A stretch of 35,002 nucleotides of DNA from Polyangiaceae bacterium (GTDB lineage: Bacteria > Myxococcota_A > Polyangia > Polyangiales > Polyangiaceae). The position numbers and the translations under genes are program-made. The stretch spans positions 1 to 35,002 of the forward strand of contig JADLAB010000064.1 in assembly GCA_020848455.1 (NCBI GenBank), in the 5' to 3' direction. The notes beneath the pieces are model-generated. The model ran no database searches, was not told the DNA's origin, and saw nothing but the letters and a program-made list of their open reading frames with translations. This document shows positions 1 to 10,459 of the stretch, in pieces (position 1 is the first letter of the stretch; every line of letters begins with the position of its first letter).

Positions 1-197
1 CGCTCGGCGCCAGCCCCGAGACGGATCTCTGGGCGCACTTCTACGGCCTGCTCGCGGGGCTCGTCCTCGGGCTCGCGGCCGGGCTCGTCGAACGGCGCCG
101 CCACGCGCTCGAGAGCTCGCGCACCGGCCAGTGGATCCTCTTCGGGGTCGCCCTCGCGATCATCGGCGTCGCGTGGCAGATCGCGCTCCGCGCCTGA
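1..197 (+). CDS. Rhomboid-family intramembrane protease, C-terminal fragment
   Basis: Only the last 64 residues are inside the window; the gene begins upstream. The visible part contains the stretch WAHFYGLLAGLVLG at about bases 30-71. It matches the rhomboid helix that carries the catalytic histidine in an AHxxGxxxG pattern. A short basic loop (ERRRHA) and one more hydrophobic helix follow, ending at a TGA. In active rhomboids this His pairs with a Ser in a GxSG motif, which would lie outside the window and cannot be checked. Rhomboids are polytopic inner-membrane serine proteases that cut substrates within the bilayer. The call rests on one motif and the helix pattern, so another polytopic protein remains possible. 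Confidence 0.55.
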   Translation, partial: LGASPETDLWAHFYGLLAGLVLGLAAGLVERRRHALESSRTGQWILFGVALAIIGVAWQIALRA

Positions 198-222
198 GCG
201 CCGGGGCGCGCCCGCACGGCGC
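198..222. terminator. GC hairpin between convergent genes
   Basis: GCGCCG (198-203) pairs with CGGCGC (217-222). The loop region itself contains the palindrome GGGCGCGCCC (204-213). It starts directly after the rhomboid stop codon and lies before the end of the convergent kinase gene. There is no T-tract, so it could act as a bidirectional stall or mRNA-protecting hairpin rather than a classical intrinsic terminator. Confidence 0.35.
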
Positions 223-253
223 GGCGCCGCCCCCCTACGACGCGGCCGCTCGC

Positions 254-2959
254 TCAGCGCCGCTCCGGTGGCGGCACGAGCGAGCGACACACGCGGAACG
301 TGGTCCCGGTACCGCGAAACAGCGCGGGCTGGTGGCTGCGCGAAGCGGAGCGCGACCACTCGCGCGTGACGTTCCAGGCCCCGGAGCGCACGATCCGCGG
401 GCTCGAAGCACCGCGCTCGGTGCCCGGGTCGGGCTCGGGCTCGCCCTCGAGCGCGGCGCAGTCGTGCTCGCCGAACAGATCGCCCACCCACTCGCGCATG
501 CCGCCGGCGAGATCGCGCACGCCGTAGGGCGACTCGTCGCAAGGGAAGGTGCCGATGGGCTCCGGCTGGTGCAGGAAGGGACGGCTGTGGCGCGTGAGGC
601 AGAAGGTCGCGTCGAAGTGGTCGCCCCACGGGAAGAAGCGCCCGTCGACACCCCGCGCCGCCTTCTCCCACTCCGCCTCGCCGGGCAGGCGCACCTGGAC
701 GCCCTCGCGCGCGGCCAGCCAGCGGCAGTAGGCCCGCGCGTCGAACCAGGTGACGAGGTGCACCGGCACGCGCCACAGGTGCCCGGCCTCGGGCGGGAAC
801 AGGACGCGCGCCTCGCCCTCGATCATGAGGTCGTGCGGCTCCCAGCGCCCGTCCGGCCCGCGCTGCACCGAGGCGGCGACCGTCTCGCGCAGCTGGAAGG
901 GCGCGCGGCGCTCGACCGCGGCCGGATCGTGCGCTCCGAGATCGTCGAGGAAGGCGCAGTACTCGCGCATCGTGACCGGGTGCACGGCGATGGCGAAGTC
1001 GCCCACGGCGCAGTGCTGCCGCGGCAGGGGATCGACGGCGTCGGGATCACCACCGAGCAGCACCTCGCTCGCCGGGACGTAGCGGTAGCCCTCGCCGATC
1101 TCGGCCGGCGTGTAGAGGTTGACGCTGGCCTCGTGCCGTCCGCCACGCTCGAGCATCACCGGGTAGCGCACCGCGGTGAAGCCGGGGGCCTCGAGGGTGA
1201 CGAGGTAGCTGCCCGGCTCGAGCTCGACCTCGCCGACGGGCGTCGTGCCGAGCACGCGCTCGTCGTGCGGCACGAGGCGGCGCTCGTGCTCCTCGTAGCG
1301 CGCGACCTTCACGAGCGCCCCGCCCGGCCGCGAGGCGACCGCGAGCGTGGCGCGGGCCGAGAGCAGCTCGACGTAGCGACCGTCGTCGTGCTCGATGACC
1401 AGCGTCTCGTAGTGCACGCGCATGGCGTGCCGGCGCTCGGCCTCGGCCTGGCGGGCGCGCGACCAGTACAGATCGGCGAGCCCTTCGTGCGCGTGGCGGC
1501 ACTCGGCGTCGTAGCCGAGCGCCTTGGTGTAGAGGTCGATGGCCTCGGCCAGCCGGCGGGCACTCTCGCGCTCGCTCTGCGCGGCGCGCTCCTCGAGGTG
1601 CCAGGCCGGGAGCTTGTCCGAGACGGGGCGCCAGTCCTCGACGTGCTTCAGCAGCTCGCGCGCGCGCGCCCGCAAGAGCTCCGCGTGGCGCTCGAGCGCG
1701 AGGCACTGGTCCGCGGGGCCGCGCGCCACCTCGGAGAGCCGGCGCGCCTCGCCGCGCCGCCGTTCGCGCTCCTTGGCTCCCTCGAGGTAGGCCTCGATCT
1801 GCTGCGCGACCGCGTCGGCCGACGACAAGCGGCGCTCCGGGTCCTTCTCGAGCATCGTGAGGCACAGGTCCTCGAGCAGCAGCGGGCAGCTCGGCTCGAG
1901 CTCGCGCGGCGGGGTCGGTGCCTGCTTCACGGTGGCGAACAGGGTGGCGCGCGCGTCCCGCCCACGGAAGGGCATGCGCCCGGTCAGCATCTCGTAGAGC
2001 ACGACACCGAGGGAGAAGATGTCGGAGCGATGATCGACACGCGCCCAGTCCCCGCGCGCGAGCTCCGGGGCGAGAAAGCCCGGCGTGCCGCCGGGCGGCG
2101 AGTGCTGGGGCGGCACGGCGGTGAGCGTGTCGAGCGGCGCCTCCTCGGGCGCGAGGTCCTCGAGGTCGGGCGGCGGAGGCAGGGTGCTCGTGCTGGTGCG
2201 CACCAGGCTGTGGGGCTGCACCCGCGTCAGGCCCCAGTCCGCGAGGTACACCTCGCCGAAGTCACCGAGCAGGATGTTCTCGGGCTTGATGTCGCCGTGC
2301 AGCACGCCGCGCGAGTGCGCGTAGGCGAGCGCGCGCGAGACCTGCAAGAGCGCCCCGAGGAGGCGCACGAGAGACCAGCGCTCGTCGACCGGCAGGCCCA
2401 TCACGTCCGCGAGCGAGTGCCGCTGGACGATGCGCATCGTGTAGTAGGGCTGGCCGCTCGGCAGCATCCCGAGGTCGTAGACGGGCACGATGTTGGGGTG
2501 CTCGAGCTGCGCCGTGACGCGCGCCTCGACCAGGAACTTTCGCGCCAGGCGTGGATCGTTCGGGTCCTTGAGCGTCTTCAGGGCCACGTCGCGGCCGATC
2601 TCGCGGTCGCGGCTCCTGACCACCTTGCCGACCCCACCGGCGCCGAGCGCCTGCAAGGTGCGGTAGCGCGCCCCCGCGATGCGCCCCGGTAGCTCGCCCG
2701 CGTCGATCGACGACGGCAAGGAGTCGCGCTCGGGAATCGTGCGGCCGAGCGCGGCCCGCCCCGACGTGGGTGCCTCGTCGAGGGTTCGCTCGAGCGACGC
2801 GAGCTGCTCGGCGCTGAGCGAGGTGCCGAGCACCCCCGCGACGCTCTCGTCGCTCGCGCTGCGCAGCGCGGCCTCCCACAGCACATCGGCGCCGATCCAG
2901 CCGCGCACGGCAGCCTCGACGGCGAGGCGGCGGGCTCGGTCGCGTGGGTCCGCCATCAC
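254..2959 (-). CDS. Ser/Thr protein kinase fused to PEGA and SUMF1/FGE-like domains
   Basis: A 901-residue protein. After about 95 N-terminal residues comes a Hanks-type kinase domain (about 99-394): glycine-rich loop GAGGVG, ATP lysine K128 (VALK), catalytic loop HGDIKPEN (221-228) and metal-binding DWG (241-243). The usual HRD and DFG are HGD and DWG, but the essential Lys and both Asp are kept, so activity is plausible. A charged helical, TPR-like linker (395-530) follows. A PEGA-like segment comes next (about 540-615; [20 protein letters not shown]). A C-terminal formylglycine-generating-enzyme-like fold (about 630-897) includes [14 protein letters not shown] and [12 protein letters not shown]. 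The paired catalytic cysteines of true FGE are absent, so this domain is probably structural or ligand-binding. No transmembrane helix is evident. Start: GTG at 2959 or the adjacent ATG at 2956. There is no Shine-Dalgarno, but a TACCGT box lies 9 bases upstream. Such fusions are common in Polyangia; the target is unknown. Confidence 0.9.
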   Translation of the reverse strand: MMADPRDRARRLAVEAAVRGWIGADVLWEAALRSASDESVAGVLGTSLSAEQLASLERTLDEAPTSGRAALGRTIPERDSLPSSIDAGELPGRIAGARYRTLQALGAGGVGKVVRSRDREIGRDVALKTLKDPNDPRLARKFLVEARVTAQLEHPNIVPVYDLGMLPSGQPYYTMRIVQRHSLADVMGLPVDERWSLVRLLGALLQVSRALAYAHSRGVLHGDIKPENILLGDFGEVYLADWGLTRVQPHSLVRTSTSTLPPPPDLEDLAPEEAPLDTLTAVPPQHSPPGGTPGFLAPELARGDWARVDHRSDIFSLGVVLYEMLTGRMPFRGRDARATLFATVKQAPTPPRELEPSCPLLLEDLCLTMLEKDPERRLSSADAVAQQIEAYLEGAKERERRRGEARRLSEVARGPADQCLALERHAELLRARARELLKHVEDWRPVSDKLPAWHLEERAAQSERESARRLAEAIDLYTKALGYDAECRHAHEGLADLYWSRARQAEAERRHAMRVHYETLVIEHDDGRYVELLSARATLAVASRPGGALVKVARYEEHERRLVPHDERVLGTTPVGEVELEPGSYLVTLEAPGFTAVRYPVMLERGGRHEASVNLYTPAEIGEGYRYVPASEVLLGGDPDAVDPLPRQHCAVGDFAIAVHPVTMREYCAFLDDLGAHDPAAVERRAPFQLRETVAASVQRGPDGRWEPHDLMIEGEARVLFPPEAGHLWRVPVHLVTWFDARAYCRWLAAREGVQVRLPGEAEWEKAARGVDGRFFPWGDHFDATFCLTRHSRPFLHQPEPIGTFPCDESPYGVRDLAGGMREWVGDLFGEHDCAALEGEPEPDPGTERGASSPRIVRSGAWNVTREWSRSASRSHQPALFRGTGTTFRVCRSLVPPPERR

Positions 2960-2968
2960 ACTTGGGGC

Positions 2969-2974
2969 ACGGTA
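2969..2974 (-). promoter_or_regulatory. Possible -10 element for the kinase/SUMF1 gene
   Basis: On the minus strand this reads TACCGT, fitting TAnnnT. Nine bases separate it from the GTG at 2959, and no Shine-Dalgarno-like stretch intervenes, as expected for a leaderless or nearly leaderless mRNA. No convincing -35 was identified. Confidence 0.3.
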
Positions 2975-3011
2975 GGGTGCGCCGCGTCGCGGCGCACACG
3001 CACCGGCGGCG

Positions 3012-3452
3012 TCAGTGCGACACGACCGGCGCGATCTTCAGGGCCTTGGCACCGCTCGTGGCCGTCGCGGCGAACTCGCCGAGCAGGCGGCAGTCCTGCA
3101 TCTTGACGAGCAGCTTCGTCAGCTGCATGCGCTTGACGTCGCCAGGCCGGCGCGAGTCGAGGGTCCGATTCCACTGCTTCGCGAGGTTGATGCACCGGCC
3201 TGGATCGGGCGGGTAGCCGGGGTCGGGCGGGTACGTGATGACGGGCTCGAACTCGGTGAGGCGGTCGATGATCCAGACCTCCTGCGTGCCGAGGCGCTGC
3301 ACGATGCCCTCGTTCGCCGACACGTCGAAGACCTGGAGCCTGCCGACGCGCTCCTCGTTGCCGTTGGCGAGCTGGACGGTGTCGGACGCGACCAGCGAGC
3401 CGGCTGTGACCAGACCGGCAATCCCCGCGAGCACAGCGACCAATCGCCTCAT
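3012..3452 (-). CDS. Small secreted hypothetical protein
   Basis: A 146-residue protein with a typical Sec signal peptide ([18 protein letters not shown], cleavage probably after VASD or nearby). There is no lipobox cysteine, so it is probably periplasmic or secreted. The middle contains the direct peptide duplication [12 protein letters not shown]. The C-terminal half is helical and basic ([20 protein letters not shown]) with two cysteines (in PGRC and MQDC) that could form a disulfide. I do not recognise a family. It lies 52 bases upstream of the kinase/SUMF1 gene on the same strand, so the two may be co-transcribed, but the kinase gene also has its own promoter-like box. Confidence 0.7.
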   Translation of the reverse strand: MRRLVAVLAGIAGLVTAGSLVASDTVQLANGNEERVGRLQVFDVSANEGIVQRLGTQEVWIIDRLTEFEPVITYPPDPGYPPDPGRCINLAKQWNRTLDSRRPGDVKRMQLTKLLVKMQDCRLLGEFAATATSGAKALKIAPVVSH

Positions 3453-3461
3453 GATGGCTCG

Positions 3462-3490
3462 ATCGTCACTGATTCGATGGCATCCGTCAA
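3462..3490 (-). promoter_or_regulatory. Putative sigma-70 type promoter for the small secreted protein
   Basis: On the minus strand, TTGACG (complement of 3485-3490), a 17-base spacer, and GACGAT (complement of 3462-3467). The -35 matches TTGACA at five of six positions and the -10 keeps A2, A5 and T6. Only nine bases separate the -10 from the ATG at 3452, so the transcript would start at or next to the start codon. Confidence 0.45.
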
Positions 3491-3560
3491 GCAGACCCGC
3501 AGCCCCCCCCGCTCGGGCGAGGCTGACATGACGCCGGTCAACTCGCGGTCGCCCGGCTGG

Positions 3561-4778
3561 CTAGCCGTTCTCGCCCGGCCACATGGCGAGGGTTCCGCCC
3601 GTCCAGGGCAAGTCCTTGTTGTGATCGACGCCGATCATCTTGCCGCGCGAGAGGCGTGCGAGGTTGAGGGCGAGCGTCGGCGCGGTGGCCTCGGGCGGAC
3701 GCAGGAACATGAGCCGCACCTCCACCTTGATGCCGTGGCCCTCGACGTCGCGCAGGGCGGGTGCGTACTCGACCTTCTGCTGCAGCATCCAGTTCGAGCG
3801 CTCCGCGGCGGGGACCGCCTCGACGTCGGCCCGCGTGGGCGTCACGTTGACGCCCATGCCCGCGAACGAGAACAGCGGCTTGAGCACGTAGTTGCCGAGA
3901 TCGTCGGGGAGCGCGGCCACATCCGACAAGAAGCTCGCCCGCGGCACGGCGGGGTGGTGCAGGAACGGCAGGCTGTACTTCGACCAGCGGAAGTACCAGC
4001 TCGGGTGCGTGCAGAACGAGACCTCGAGGTCGTCGCGGAAGTCGAAGGCCATCTGCGGCTTCACGCGCTCGAGCTCCTCGCAGACCATGCGGTTGTAGAT
4101 GCGCCGGATCGGCACGCGCTTGCCGTCGCGCCGGTAGTAGAGCTCGCGGCCCTCGCGCTCGATCTCGGTGACGCACACGGTGCGCACGCCGATGAGCTTC
4201 TCGGTGGCCGCGAAGTCCGGCCAGGTCTTCTGGCTGCGCGGCTTGATGTCGACGAGCACCACGTTCTCGACGGCCTCGCCCGCGAGGACGGTGCGACCGA
4301 GCAGGTCGACGTAGCGCGCGCGGTCGAGGCCGCCGAAGAGGTTCGTCCACCGGCCCGCGAGCTGCGGGATGCTCTGAAAGCGCCGCTCGAGGATCTCGCA
4401 CCAGAGCACCATGAGGCCGTAGAGCGACGGGAAGCCCTGCAGCTCGATGACGCGCGCGTCGAGCTCGCCGTCGGCGTCGCGGCACACCGCGAAGTCGACC
4501 GCCACCATCTCGGGCGTGGTCTCGGCCTCCGCACCGCGGTAGCGCTCGGGGATCGCCGGCCGCATCTTGTCGAGGAAGCTCGGCACGCTGAGCTCGCCCA
4601 CGATCTCCTGGGCGGCGCGCGCCATCTTGTCGCGCAGCTGCGTCGGCAAGAAGACCGGCGTCTCGGCCACGCGGAAGGGGATCTCGCCGCCGACCGCCGC
4701 CTCCAGATCGGCGCGCATGGCCGCGAAGAAGCTCTCGCCGAAGGCGGCGTTGTAGGCCCCACGGAATACCTCGTCCAT
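3561..4778 (-). CDS. ATP-grasp-like protein of unknown substrate
   Basis: A 405-residue soluble protein with no signal peptide. The C-terminal half has features of an ATP-grasp fold: a nucleotide lysine and glycine loop in NYVLKPLFSFAGMGVNV (K300), a hinge-like strand LQQKVEY (333-339), an acidic/arginine strand KVEVRLMFL (351-359), and an Asn/Arg pair in LALNLARLSRGKMIGV (about 370-385) that would ligate magnesium. The N-terminal half includes IELQGFPSLYG and DIKPRSQKTWPDF and could be the pre-ATP-grasp substrate domain. ATP-grasp enzymes typically join a carboxylate to an amine through an acyl phosphate. The gene is divergent from a tiny secreted protein and an N-formylglutamate amidohydrolase family gene, suggesting peptide or amino-acid amide chemistry. 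The fold is inferred from motifs only; the substrate is unknown. Confidence 0.6.
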   Translation of the reverse strand: MDEVFRGAYNAAFGESFFAAMRADLEAAVGGEIPFRVAETPVFLPTQLRDKMARAAQEIVGELSVPSFLDKMRPAIPERYRGAEAETTPEMVAVDFAVCRDADGELDARVIELQGFPSLYGLMVLWCEILERRFQSIPQLAGRWTNLFGGLDRARYVDLLGRTVLAGEAVENVVLVDIKPRSQKTWPDFAATEKLIGVRTVCVTEIEREGRELYYRRDGKRVPIRRIYNRMVCEELERVKPQMAFDFRDDLEVSFCTHPSWYFRWSKYSLPFLHHPAVPRASFLSDVAALPDDLGNYVLKPLFSFAGMGVNVTPTRADVEAVPAAERSNWMLQQKVEYAPALRDVEGHGIKVEVRLMFLRPPEATAPTLALNLARLSRGKMIGVDHNKDLPWTGGTLAMWPGENG

Positions 4779-4837
4779 GTGGCCTCGCTACCACAGCCCG
4801 CCCGGAGCCGCGATCGGCAGCGTGCGCCGGGGTGTGC

Positions 4838-4843
4838 TAGGCT
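4838..4843 (+). promoter_or_regulatory. -10 like box TAGGCT, leaderless-type
   Basis: TAGGCT lies eight bases before the ATG at 4852. A weak -35 (TCGGCA, 4814-4819) is 18 bases upstream. There is no Shine-Dalgarno between box and start. The same TAGGnT arrangement precedes the genes at 8961 and 13131. Confidence 0.4.
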
Positions 4844-4851
4844 CCGCCGAG

Positions 4852-5079
4852 ATGCGTACGTCCTCCACCGCGCTCGCCATCTTCGCCGCCGCTCTCCTCG
4901 GCTCTCTCGGCACCGCCTGCACGAGCCTCGCCCAGCCGGACGAGATCGTGGTCACGAAGGAGCCCCTCGGAGCGCCCCGCCCCGCCGACGTCCCCGCCCC
5001 GGGTGCGGCGGCCGGCAACGCCGACGCGCGGCCCGCGCAGAACGCGGCGCGCGCGGCCCAGCCGTCCTGCGGCAACTGA
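4852..5079 (+). CDS. Tiny secreted or lipoprotein-like peptide
   Basis: A 75-residue protein: a signal sequence (MRTSSTALAIFAAALLGSLG) followed by TAC at a position where a lipobox cysteine could sit. The -3 residue is Gly, not the usual Leu, so lipidation is uncertain. The mature part is short, Ala/Pro-rich and low in secondary structure (GAPRPADVPAPGAAAG), ending SCGN with a second cysteine. The start was chosen at the internal ATG because the longer upstream frame has no signal sequence and a -10-like box sits eight bases upstream of this ATG. It lies between the ATP-grasp-like gene and the formylglutamate-hydrolase gene. Function unknown. Confidence 0.6.
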   Translation: MRTSSTALAIFAAALLGSLGTACTSLAQPDEIVVTKEPLGAPRPADVPAPGAAAGNADARPAQNAARAAQPSCGN

Positions 5080-5196
5080 CCGCTCGCCCGTCGGCCGGCT
5101 CCCCCTCGGCGTTTCCGGCGTGGCTCACCGGGCCGGCGCCGGGCGCGCTCGCTTTCGACTTTGCGCGGCGCAGGGAATTGCGTACGGGTCCAAGCG

Positions 5197-6063
5197 ATGG
5201 GCCTGGGGCCGTTCACCATCGTCGAGCCGACGCACGACACGCCCGTGCTCGTCGAGGTGCCACATGCCGGACTGCGCCTCGACGGCGAGGCGCTCGGCTG
5301 CATGATCGCGCCGTGCCGCAACCTCGCGCGTGACGCCGACCTCTACGTGGACGAGATCTTCGGCGACGCACCGAGCCTCGGGGCGTCGCTGCTCATCGCC
5401 GACGTGAGCCGCTACGTCGTCGACCTCAACCGCGCCGAGGACGACTTCGACGGCGCGGCGGTCGCGGGCGGTCCCGAAGCGCACCGCCCGCGCGGCGTCA
5501 TCTGGAGCGTCAGCTCCGACGGCCAGCCGGTGCTGAGCCAGCCGTTGCCGGCCGCCGAGTACGAGCGCCGGATGACGCTGTACCACCGCCCCTACCACCG
5601 GGCCCTGGCGGAGCTGCTCGAGCGCAAGCGCGCTCGCTTCGGCTTCGCACTCGCGCTCTGCGCCCACTCGATGCCCACGCCCCGACGGCGCGAGCGGGGC
5701 CGCCGCGCGCCCGAGTCCGGCCTCGCCGACCTCGTCCCGGGGAGCCGCGGGCGCACGAGCGCGGCGGGCCGCTTCATCGACCTCGTCGAGCAAGTCGGCC
5801 GGCGACACGGCTTCACGGTCGTGCACGACGACCCGTACAAGGGCGGCTACACGACGACCCACTACGGGCGGCCGGACGCCGGCTGCCACGTCGTCCAGCT
5901 CGAGATCGCGCGCGCGCTCTACATGGACGAGCTGCGGCTCTGCCGCGTGCGCGACGGCCTCGAGCGCCTGCGCCAATTCGCGGGCACTCTGGTCAGCGAA
6001 CTCGTGGTCGAGGCCGAGCGGGTGTATCGTGGCGCCCGAGAGGATGACCGAATCAGGCGATGA
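5197..6063 (+). CDS. N-formylglutamate amidohydrolase family protein
   Basis: A 288-residue protein carrying most signatures of the family (PF05013): PHAG near the N-terminus, a metal-site segment RNLARDADLYVDEIF, VSRYVVDLNR, the CAHSMPT histidine motif, DDPYKGGYTTTHYGRP, and the C-terminal VVQLEIARALYMDE. Family members are zinc-dependent amidases that release formate or another acyl group from N-acyl glutamate or related amides. No hut genes for histidine breakdown are nearby, so HutG is not assigned. The ATG at 5197 is preferred over an upstream TTG because the homologous region begins right after it. The 3' end overlaps the next gene by 20 bases, so translation of the two is probably coupled. 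The divergent ATP-grasp-like gene hints at making and breaking an amide bond. Confidence 0.85.
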   Translation: MGLGPFTIVEPTHDTPVLVEVPHAGLRLDGEALGCMIAPCRNLARDADLYVDEIFGDAPSLGASLLIADVSRYVVDLNRAEDDFDGAAVAGGPEAHRPRGVIWSVSSDGQPVLSQPLPAAEYERRMTLYHRPYHRALAELLERKRARFGFALALCAHSMPTPRRRERGRRAPESGLADLVPGSRGRTSAAGRFIDLVEQVGRRHGFTVVHDDPYKGGYTTTHYGRPDAGCHVVQLEIARALYMDELRLCRVRDGLERLRQFAGTLVSELVVEAERVYRGAREDDRIRR

Positions 6064-6967
6064 GTCCGAGCCCGCGGCGCCGAGCTCCCCGCACAAGCCG
6101 CTGCTCGCGTCACAGGCGCTCATCGAGGATCTCGCTCCCGAGGAGCCCCTCAAGCGCGGCGCCCGGTGGTGGTGCCTGGGGGTGGGCGCGGCCGTAGCGC
6201 CACTCGGGGCGCAGCCCTTCGTGGAGGACGGGACGCCGTCCGCGAGCGGCATCGTGACCTTGTGCTACGGGGCGACCGCGCTGCTCGCGGGCGCCCTGCC
6301 CCTCGGCTACCGGCTGCGCGCGGCCGTCATGCTCGGGCTCGCGGTGCTGGGCGCGCTGCTCGGCACGCTGCGGCTCGGTCCGGCACAGGCCCTCGGTGAT
6401 GCGGCGGCCGGGTGGGGCGTGCTGCACGCCATCGCGGGCGTCGCGCTCCCGGGGGCGCTGTTGTTCCGCGCCCGCTACCGCGCGTACGGACATGCGCGCC
6501 GCATCCTGGCGGTGGGGCTGGCGCTCGCCGGGCCCTTCGCGGTCTACATGGCGGTCACGATCGCCAAGGCCGACGACTCCGCGACGCGCATCGCCGCGGT
6601 CGTCGCCCTGCTCGCCGTGGGGGTCAGTCTGCTCGGGTTCATGGGCTCCGAGACCACCGGGGCCGGAAGCTACCTTGCCGCGGCGGTCATCGCCGCCATC
6701 ACGGCGACGCTCACCGCCCCGCTCGCCGTGGCGCTCTTGACGAAGGCGAGCGAGCTCGAGGCCGAGGCTCCGCCCACGGCGGATCTCTGGCCGCTCTACT
6801 CGACGCTCGCGTTCGGAGCGACCCTGGTGCTCGGCGCGCTCGGCGCGTGCCAGCTGCTCGCGGCACGCCTGTGGCGGGACGCGCGCATCATCGATCTCCA
6901 CGCGGCGACCAAGGGCGATCGCCCCTCGATGGGCTCGCTGCCCGACTGGCCGTCGAGCCGGCGCTGA
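6044..6967 (+). CDS. Multi-pass membrane protein of unknown function
   Basis: A 307-residue protein. About 40 polar N-terminal residues are followed by eight or so hydrophobic stretches: [125 protein letters not shown] and [21 protein letters not shown] cytoplasmic-looking tail ends the protein. I recognise no transporter or enzyme motif. The start is inside the preceding amidohydrolase gene (ATG 6044 behind GAGAGG; a GTG at 6029 is possible), so the two form a coupled pair. An inner-membrane partner of that enzyme is possible but unproven. Confidence 0.75.
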   Translation: MTESGDESEPAAPSSPHKPLLASQALIEDLAPEEPLKRGARWWCLGVGAAVAPLGAQPFVEDGTPSASGIVTLCYGATALLAGALPLGYRLRAAVMLGLAVLGALLGTLRLGPAQALGDAAAGWGVLHAIAGVALPGALLFRARYRAYGHARRILAVGLALAGPFAVYMAVTIAKADDSATRIAAVVALLAVGVSLLGFMGSETTGAGSYLAAAVIAAITATLTAPLAVALLTKASELEAEAPPTADLWPLYSTLAFGATLVLGALGACQLLAARLWRDARIIDLHAATKGDRPSMGSLPDWPSSRR

Positions 6968-7122
6968 GCGCGCGCTGGCCCCGTCGCGCGGGTGGCCCGA
7001 GGCGCGGCGCGCTGCGTGAAAATCGCTGTGCGGAGCGAGCGACGCCTGCTAAGGCTCCGAGGCTACTCGACGGGTGGCGCGACACCTGCGCGCCGCCATG
7101 CCGAGCGAGGGCGAGGGTCCAC
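6968..7122 (+). promoter_or_regulatory. 155-base leader upstream of thiC, no TPP riboswitch seen
   Basis: I looked for the conserved thi-box landmarks (a CTGAGA-type stretch, ACCCTT, and the GAACCTGATCTGG-like block). None is present on this strand. A Shine-Dalgarno-like GAGG occurs a few bases before the ATG at 7123. The segment has the short AT-richer run GTGAAAAT (about 7015-7022), but no hexamer pair convincing enough to call a promoter. Confidence 0.4.
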
Positions 7123-8916
7123 ATGTCCACCGAGAGCAGCCACGACACCTTCGGCCTGCCGCTGCGCGGGGCCGCCAATCCCTCGAGCCGCGGCGAGGGC
7201 ACCACGCCGGGCTCCTTCGCGAACGCGCCCGACGTCGGTGGGCGGCACGCCTTCTCCTCCCCGGACGCGCCTGGCATGCCGCAGCCCAGCGACAAGTCGG
7301 CCTGGGACTTCATGCCGCCCGACTGGACCCTTCGCGACGGGCGCTGGCACCCGCCGGCCGGCTTCGAGCCGGTGACGCAGCTCGAGCATGCGCGCCTCGG
7401 CACGGTCACGCCCGAGATGCGGCGCGTGGCCGAGCGCGAGCCCCACCTCACGCCCGAGGCGGTGCGGGACGAGGTCGCGGCCGGCCGCATGATCATCCCC
7501 GCCAACCGCCGTCACCTCGCGCGGCGGCTCGATCCGCTGTGTATCGGGCGCGCAGCCAGCACCAAGATCAACGCCAACATGGGCGCTTCGCCCGTGGCGA
7601 GCGCCACCGCGGACGAGCTCGAGAAGCTCGAGTGGGCCGTGCGCTGGGGCGCCGACACCGTGATGGACCTCTCGACGGGCGGCGACCTCGACGCGTGCCG
7701 CCAGGCGATCATCGACCACGCCACGGTGCCGATCGGGACGGTGCCGATCTACGCCATGATCGTCGGGCGTCGCATCGAGGATCTCGACGCCGCGACCATC
7801 CTCGGCGAGCTCGAGCATCAGGCCGCACAGGGGGTCGACTACTTCACCATCCACGCCGGCCTGCTCCGCGCGCACCTGCCGCTCATCCGCCACCGGCTCA
7901 TCGGCATCGTGTCGCGCGGTGGCTCGCTGCTCGCCAAGTGGATGCTGACCCACGGGCGCGAGAACCCGATGTACGAGCTGTTCGACGCGATCTGCGACGT
8001 GACGCGCCGCTACGACGTGTCGTTCTCGCTCGGCGACGGCCTGCGGCCGGGCGGGCTCGCCGACGCCACGGACGCCGCGCAGCTCGCCGAGCTCCGGACG
8101 CTCGGCGAGCTCACCGAGCGCGCCTGGCGCAAGGGCTGCCAGGTGATGATCGAGGGGCCGGGGCACGTGCCCTTCGACCAGATCGAGTTCAACATGAAGC
8201 TCGAGCGGCGGCTGTGCCACGGCGCGCCGTTCTACGTGCTCGGGCCGCTCGTGACCGACGTCTTCCCGGGCTACGACCACATCACGAGCGCCATCGGCGC
8301 GACGGCCGCCGCGTACCACGGCGCCAGCATGCTCTGCTACGTGACGCCGAAGGAGCACGTCGGCCTGCCCAAGAAGGACGACGTGAAGCAGGGGTGCGTC
8401 GCTTACAAGATCGCCGCCCACGCGGCCGACGTCGCGCTCGGCATTCCCGGGAGCCGCGACTGGGACGACGCGCTCACGAAGGCCCGCGCCGCGCTCAACT
8501 GGGACCGGCACTTCGAGCTCGCCTTCGACGGCGACCTCGCGCGCGCCATGCACGACGAGGACCTCGCGGTCGACACGGACTTCTGCGCCATGTGCGGCCA
8601 CGACTGGTGCTCGGTGCGCATCTCGAAGGACATCCAGGAGTTCGCCTCGGGCAAGGCGCCGGGCTTCGCGCGCCTGGGCGCCGGGCCGGGCGCGCCGCTC
8701 AACGACGAGCAGCGGCGCATCCTCGAGGCGCGCGGTGTGCTCGCGCCCGAGGAGATCGTGCGCCTGTCGAGCCGCACGCGCCGCGCGGTGGCGGTCGATC
8801 CGGGCAGCAAGGCGGTGTGCCACAGCGACCTCAGCTCGGCGGAAGAGGCCCGTCGAATCCAGGGCGAGCGGCTGGTCGAGCTGCGACACAAGACGCTCGG
8901 CGCGGATCCCGCCTGA
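7123..8916 (+). CDS. thiC: Phosphomethylpyrimidine synthase ThiC
   Basis: A 597-residue cytoplasmic radical-SAM enzyme. It converts 5-aminoimidazole ribotide to 4-amino-5-hydroxymethyl-2-methylpyrimidine phosphate, the pyrimidine half of thiamin. Family blocks seen include [106 protein letters not shown] and [11 protein letters not shown]. The C-terminal cluster motif CAMCGHDWC (CX2CX4C), which binds the 4Fe-4S, is complete. The first 55 residues are low-complexity and variable, as usual. ATG 7123 is chosen because it follows a GAGGG stretch and the N-terminal family domain starts shortly after. No other thiamin gene is nearby. Confidence 0.97.
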   Translation: MSTESSHDTFGLPLRGAANPSSRGEGTTPGSFANAPDVGGRHAFSSPDAPGMPQPSDKSAWDFMPPDWTLRDGRWHPPAGFEPVTQLEHARLGTVTPEMRRVAEREPHLTPEAVRDEVAAGRMIIPANRRHLARRLDPLCIGRAASTKINANMGASPVASATADELEKLEWAVRWGADTVMDLSTGGDLDACRQAIIDHATVPIGTVPIYAMIVGRRIEDLDAATILGELEHQAAQGVDYFTIHAGLLRAHLPLIRHRLIGIVSRGGSLLAKWMLTHGRENPMYELFDAICDVTRRYDVSFSLGDGLRPGGLADATDAAQLAELRTLGELTERAWRKGCQVMIEGPGHVPFDQIEFNMKLERRLCHGAPFYVLGPLVTDVFPGYDHITSAIGATAAAYHGASMLCYVTPKEHVGLPKKDDVKQGCVAYKIAAHAADVALGIPGSRDWDDALTKARAALNWDRHFELAFDGDLARAMHDEDLAVDTDFCAMCGHDWCSVRISKDIQEFASGKAPGFARLGAGPGAPLNDEQRRILEARGVLAPEEIVRLSSRTRRAVAVDPGSKAVCHSDLSSAEEARRIQGERLVELRHKTLGADPA

Positions 8917-8948
8917 GCCCGATACTCGTCGCGCGCCCCCGCAGGCGC

Positions 8949-8954
8949 TAGGAT
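8949..8954 (+). promoter_or_regulatory. -10 like box TAGGAT, leaderless-type
   Basis: TAGGAT sits six bases before the ATG of the kinase gene at 8961, with no Shine-Dalgarno in between. The preceding thiC stop is only 33 bases further upstream, so any -35 lies next to the thiC 3' end. No good -35 match was found. Confidence 0.4.
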
Positions 8955-8960
8955 CGAGCG

Positions 8961-10382
<1,422 letters not shown>

Positions 10383-10459
10383 CAGGCTCGGCTCCGGCAG
10401 GCCGGTGGGCGCAACAGGCTTGCGGCTTCAGGCTTCGGGTCGAGGAGCCCGGGCGCGCG

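Noticed and set aside
131-2692. A plus-strand open frame of 853 codons opposite the kinase/SUMF1 gene
   Set aside because: It is antisense to a gene with clear kinase motifs. The translation is Arg/Ala/Gly/His-rich with no domain, as expected for the complementary frame of a GC-rich gene.
5197-6063. Assignment as HutG of histidine degradation
   Set aside because: No hutU, hutI, hutH or other histidine pathway genes are nearby. The family includes enzymes with other substrates.
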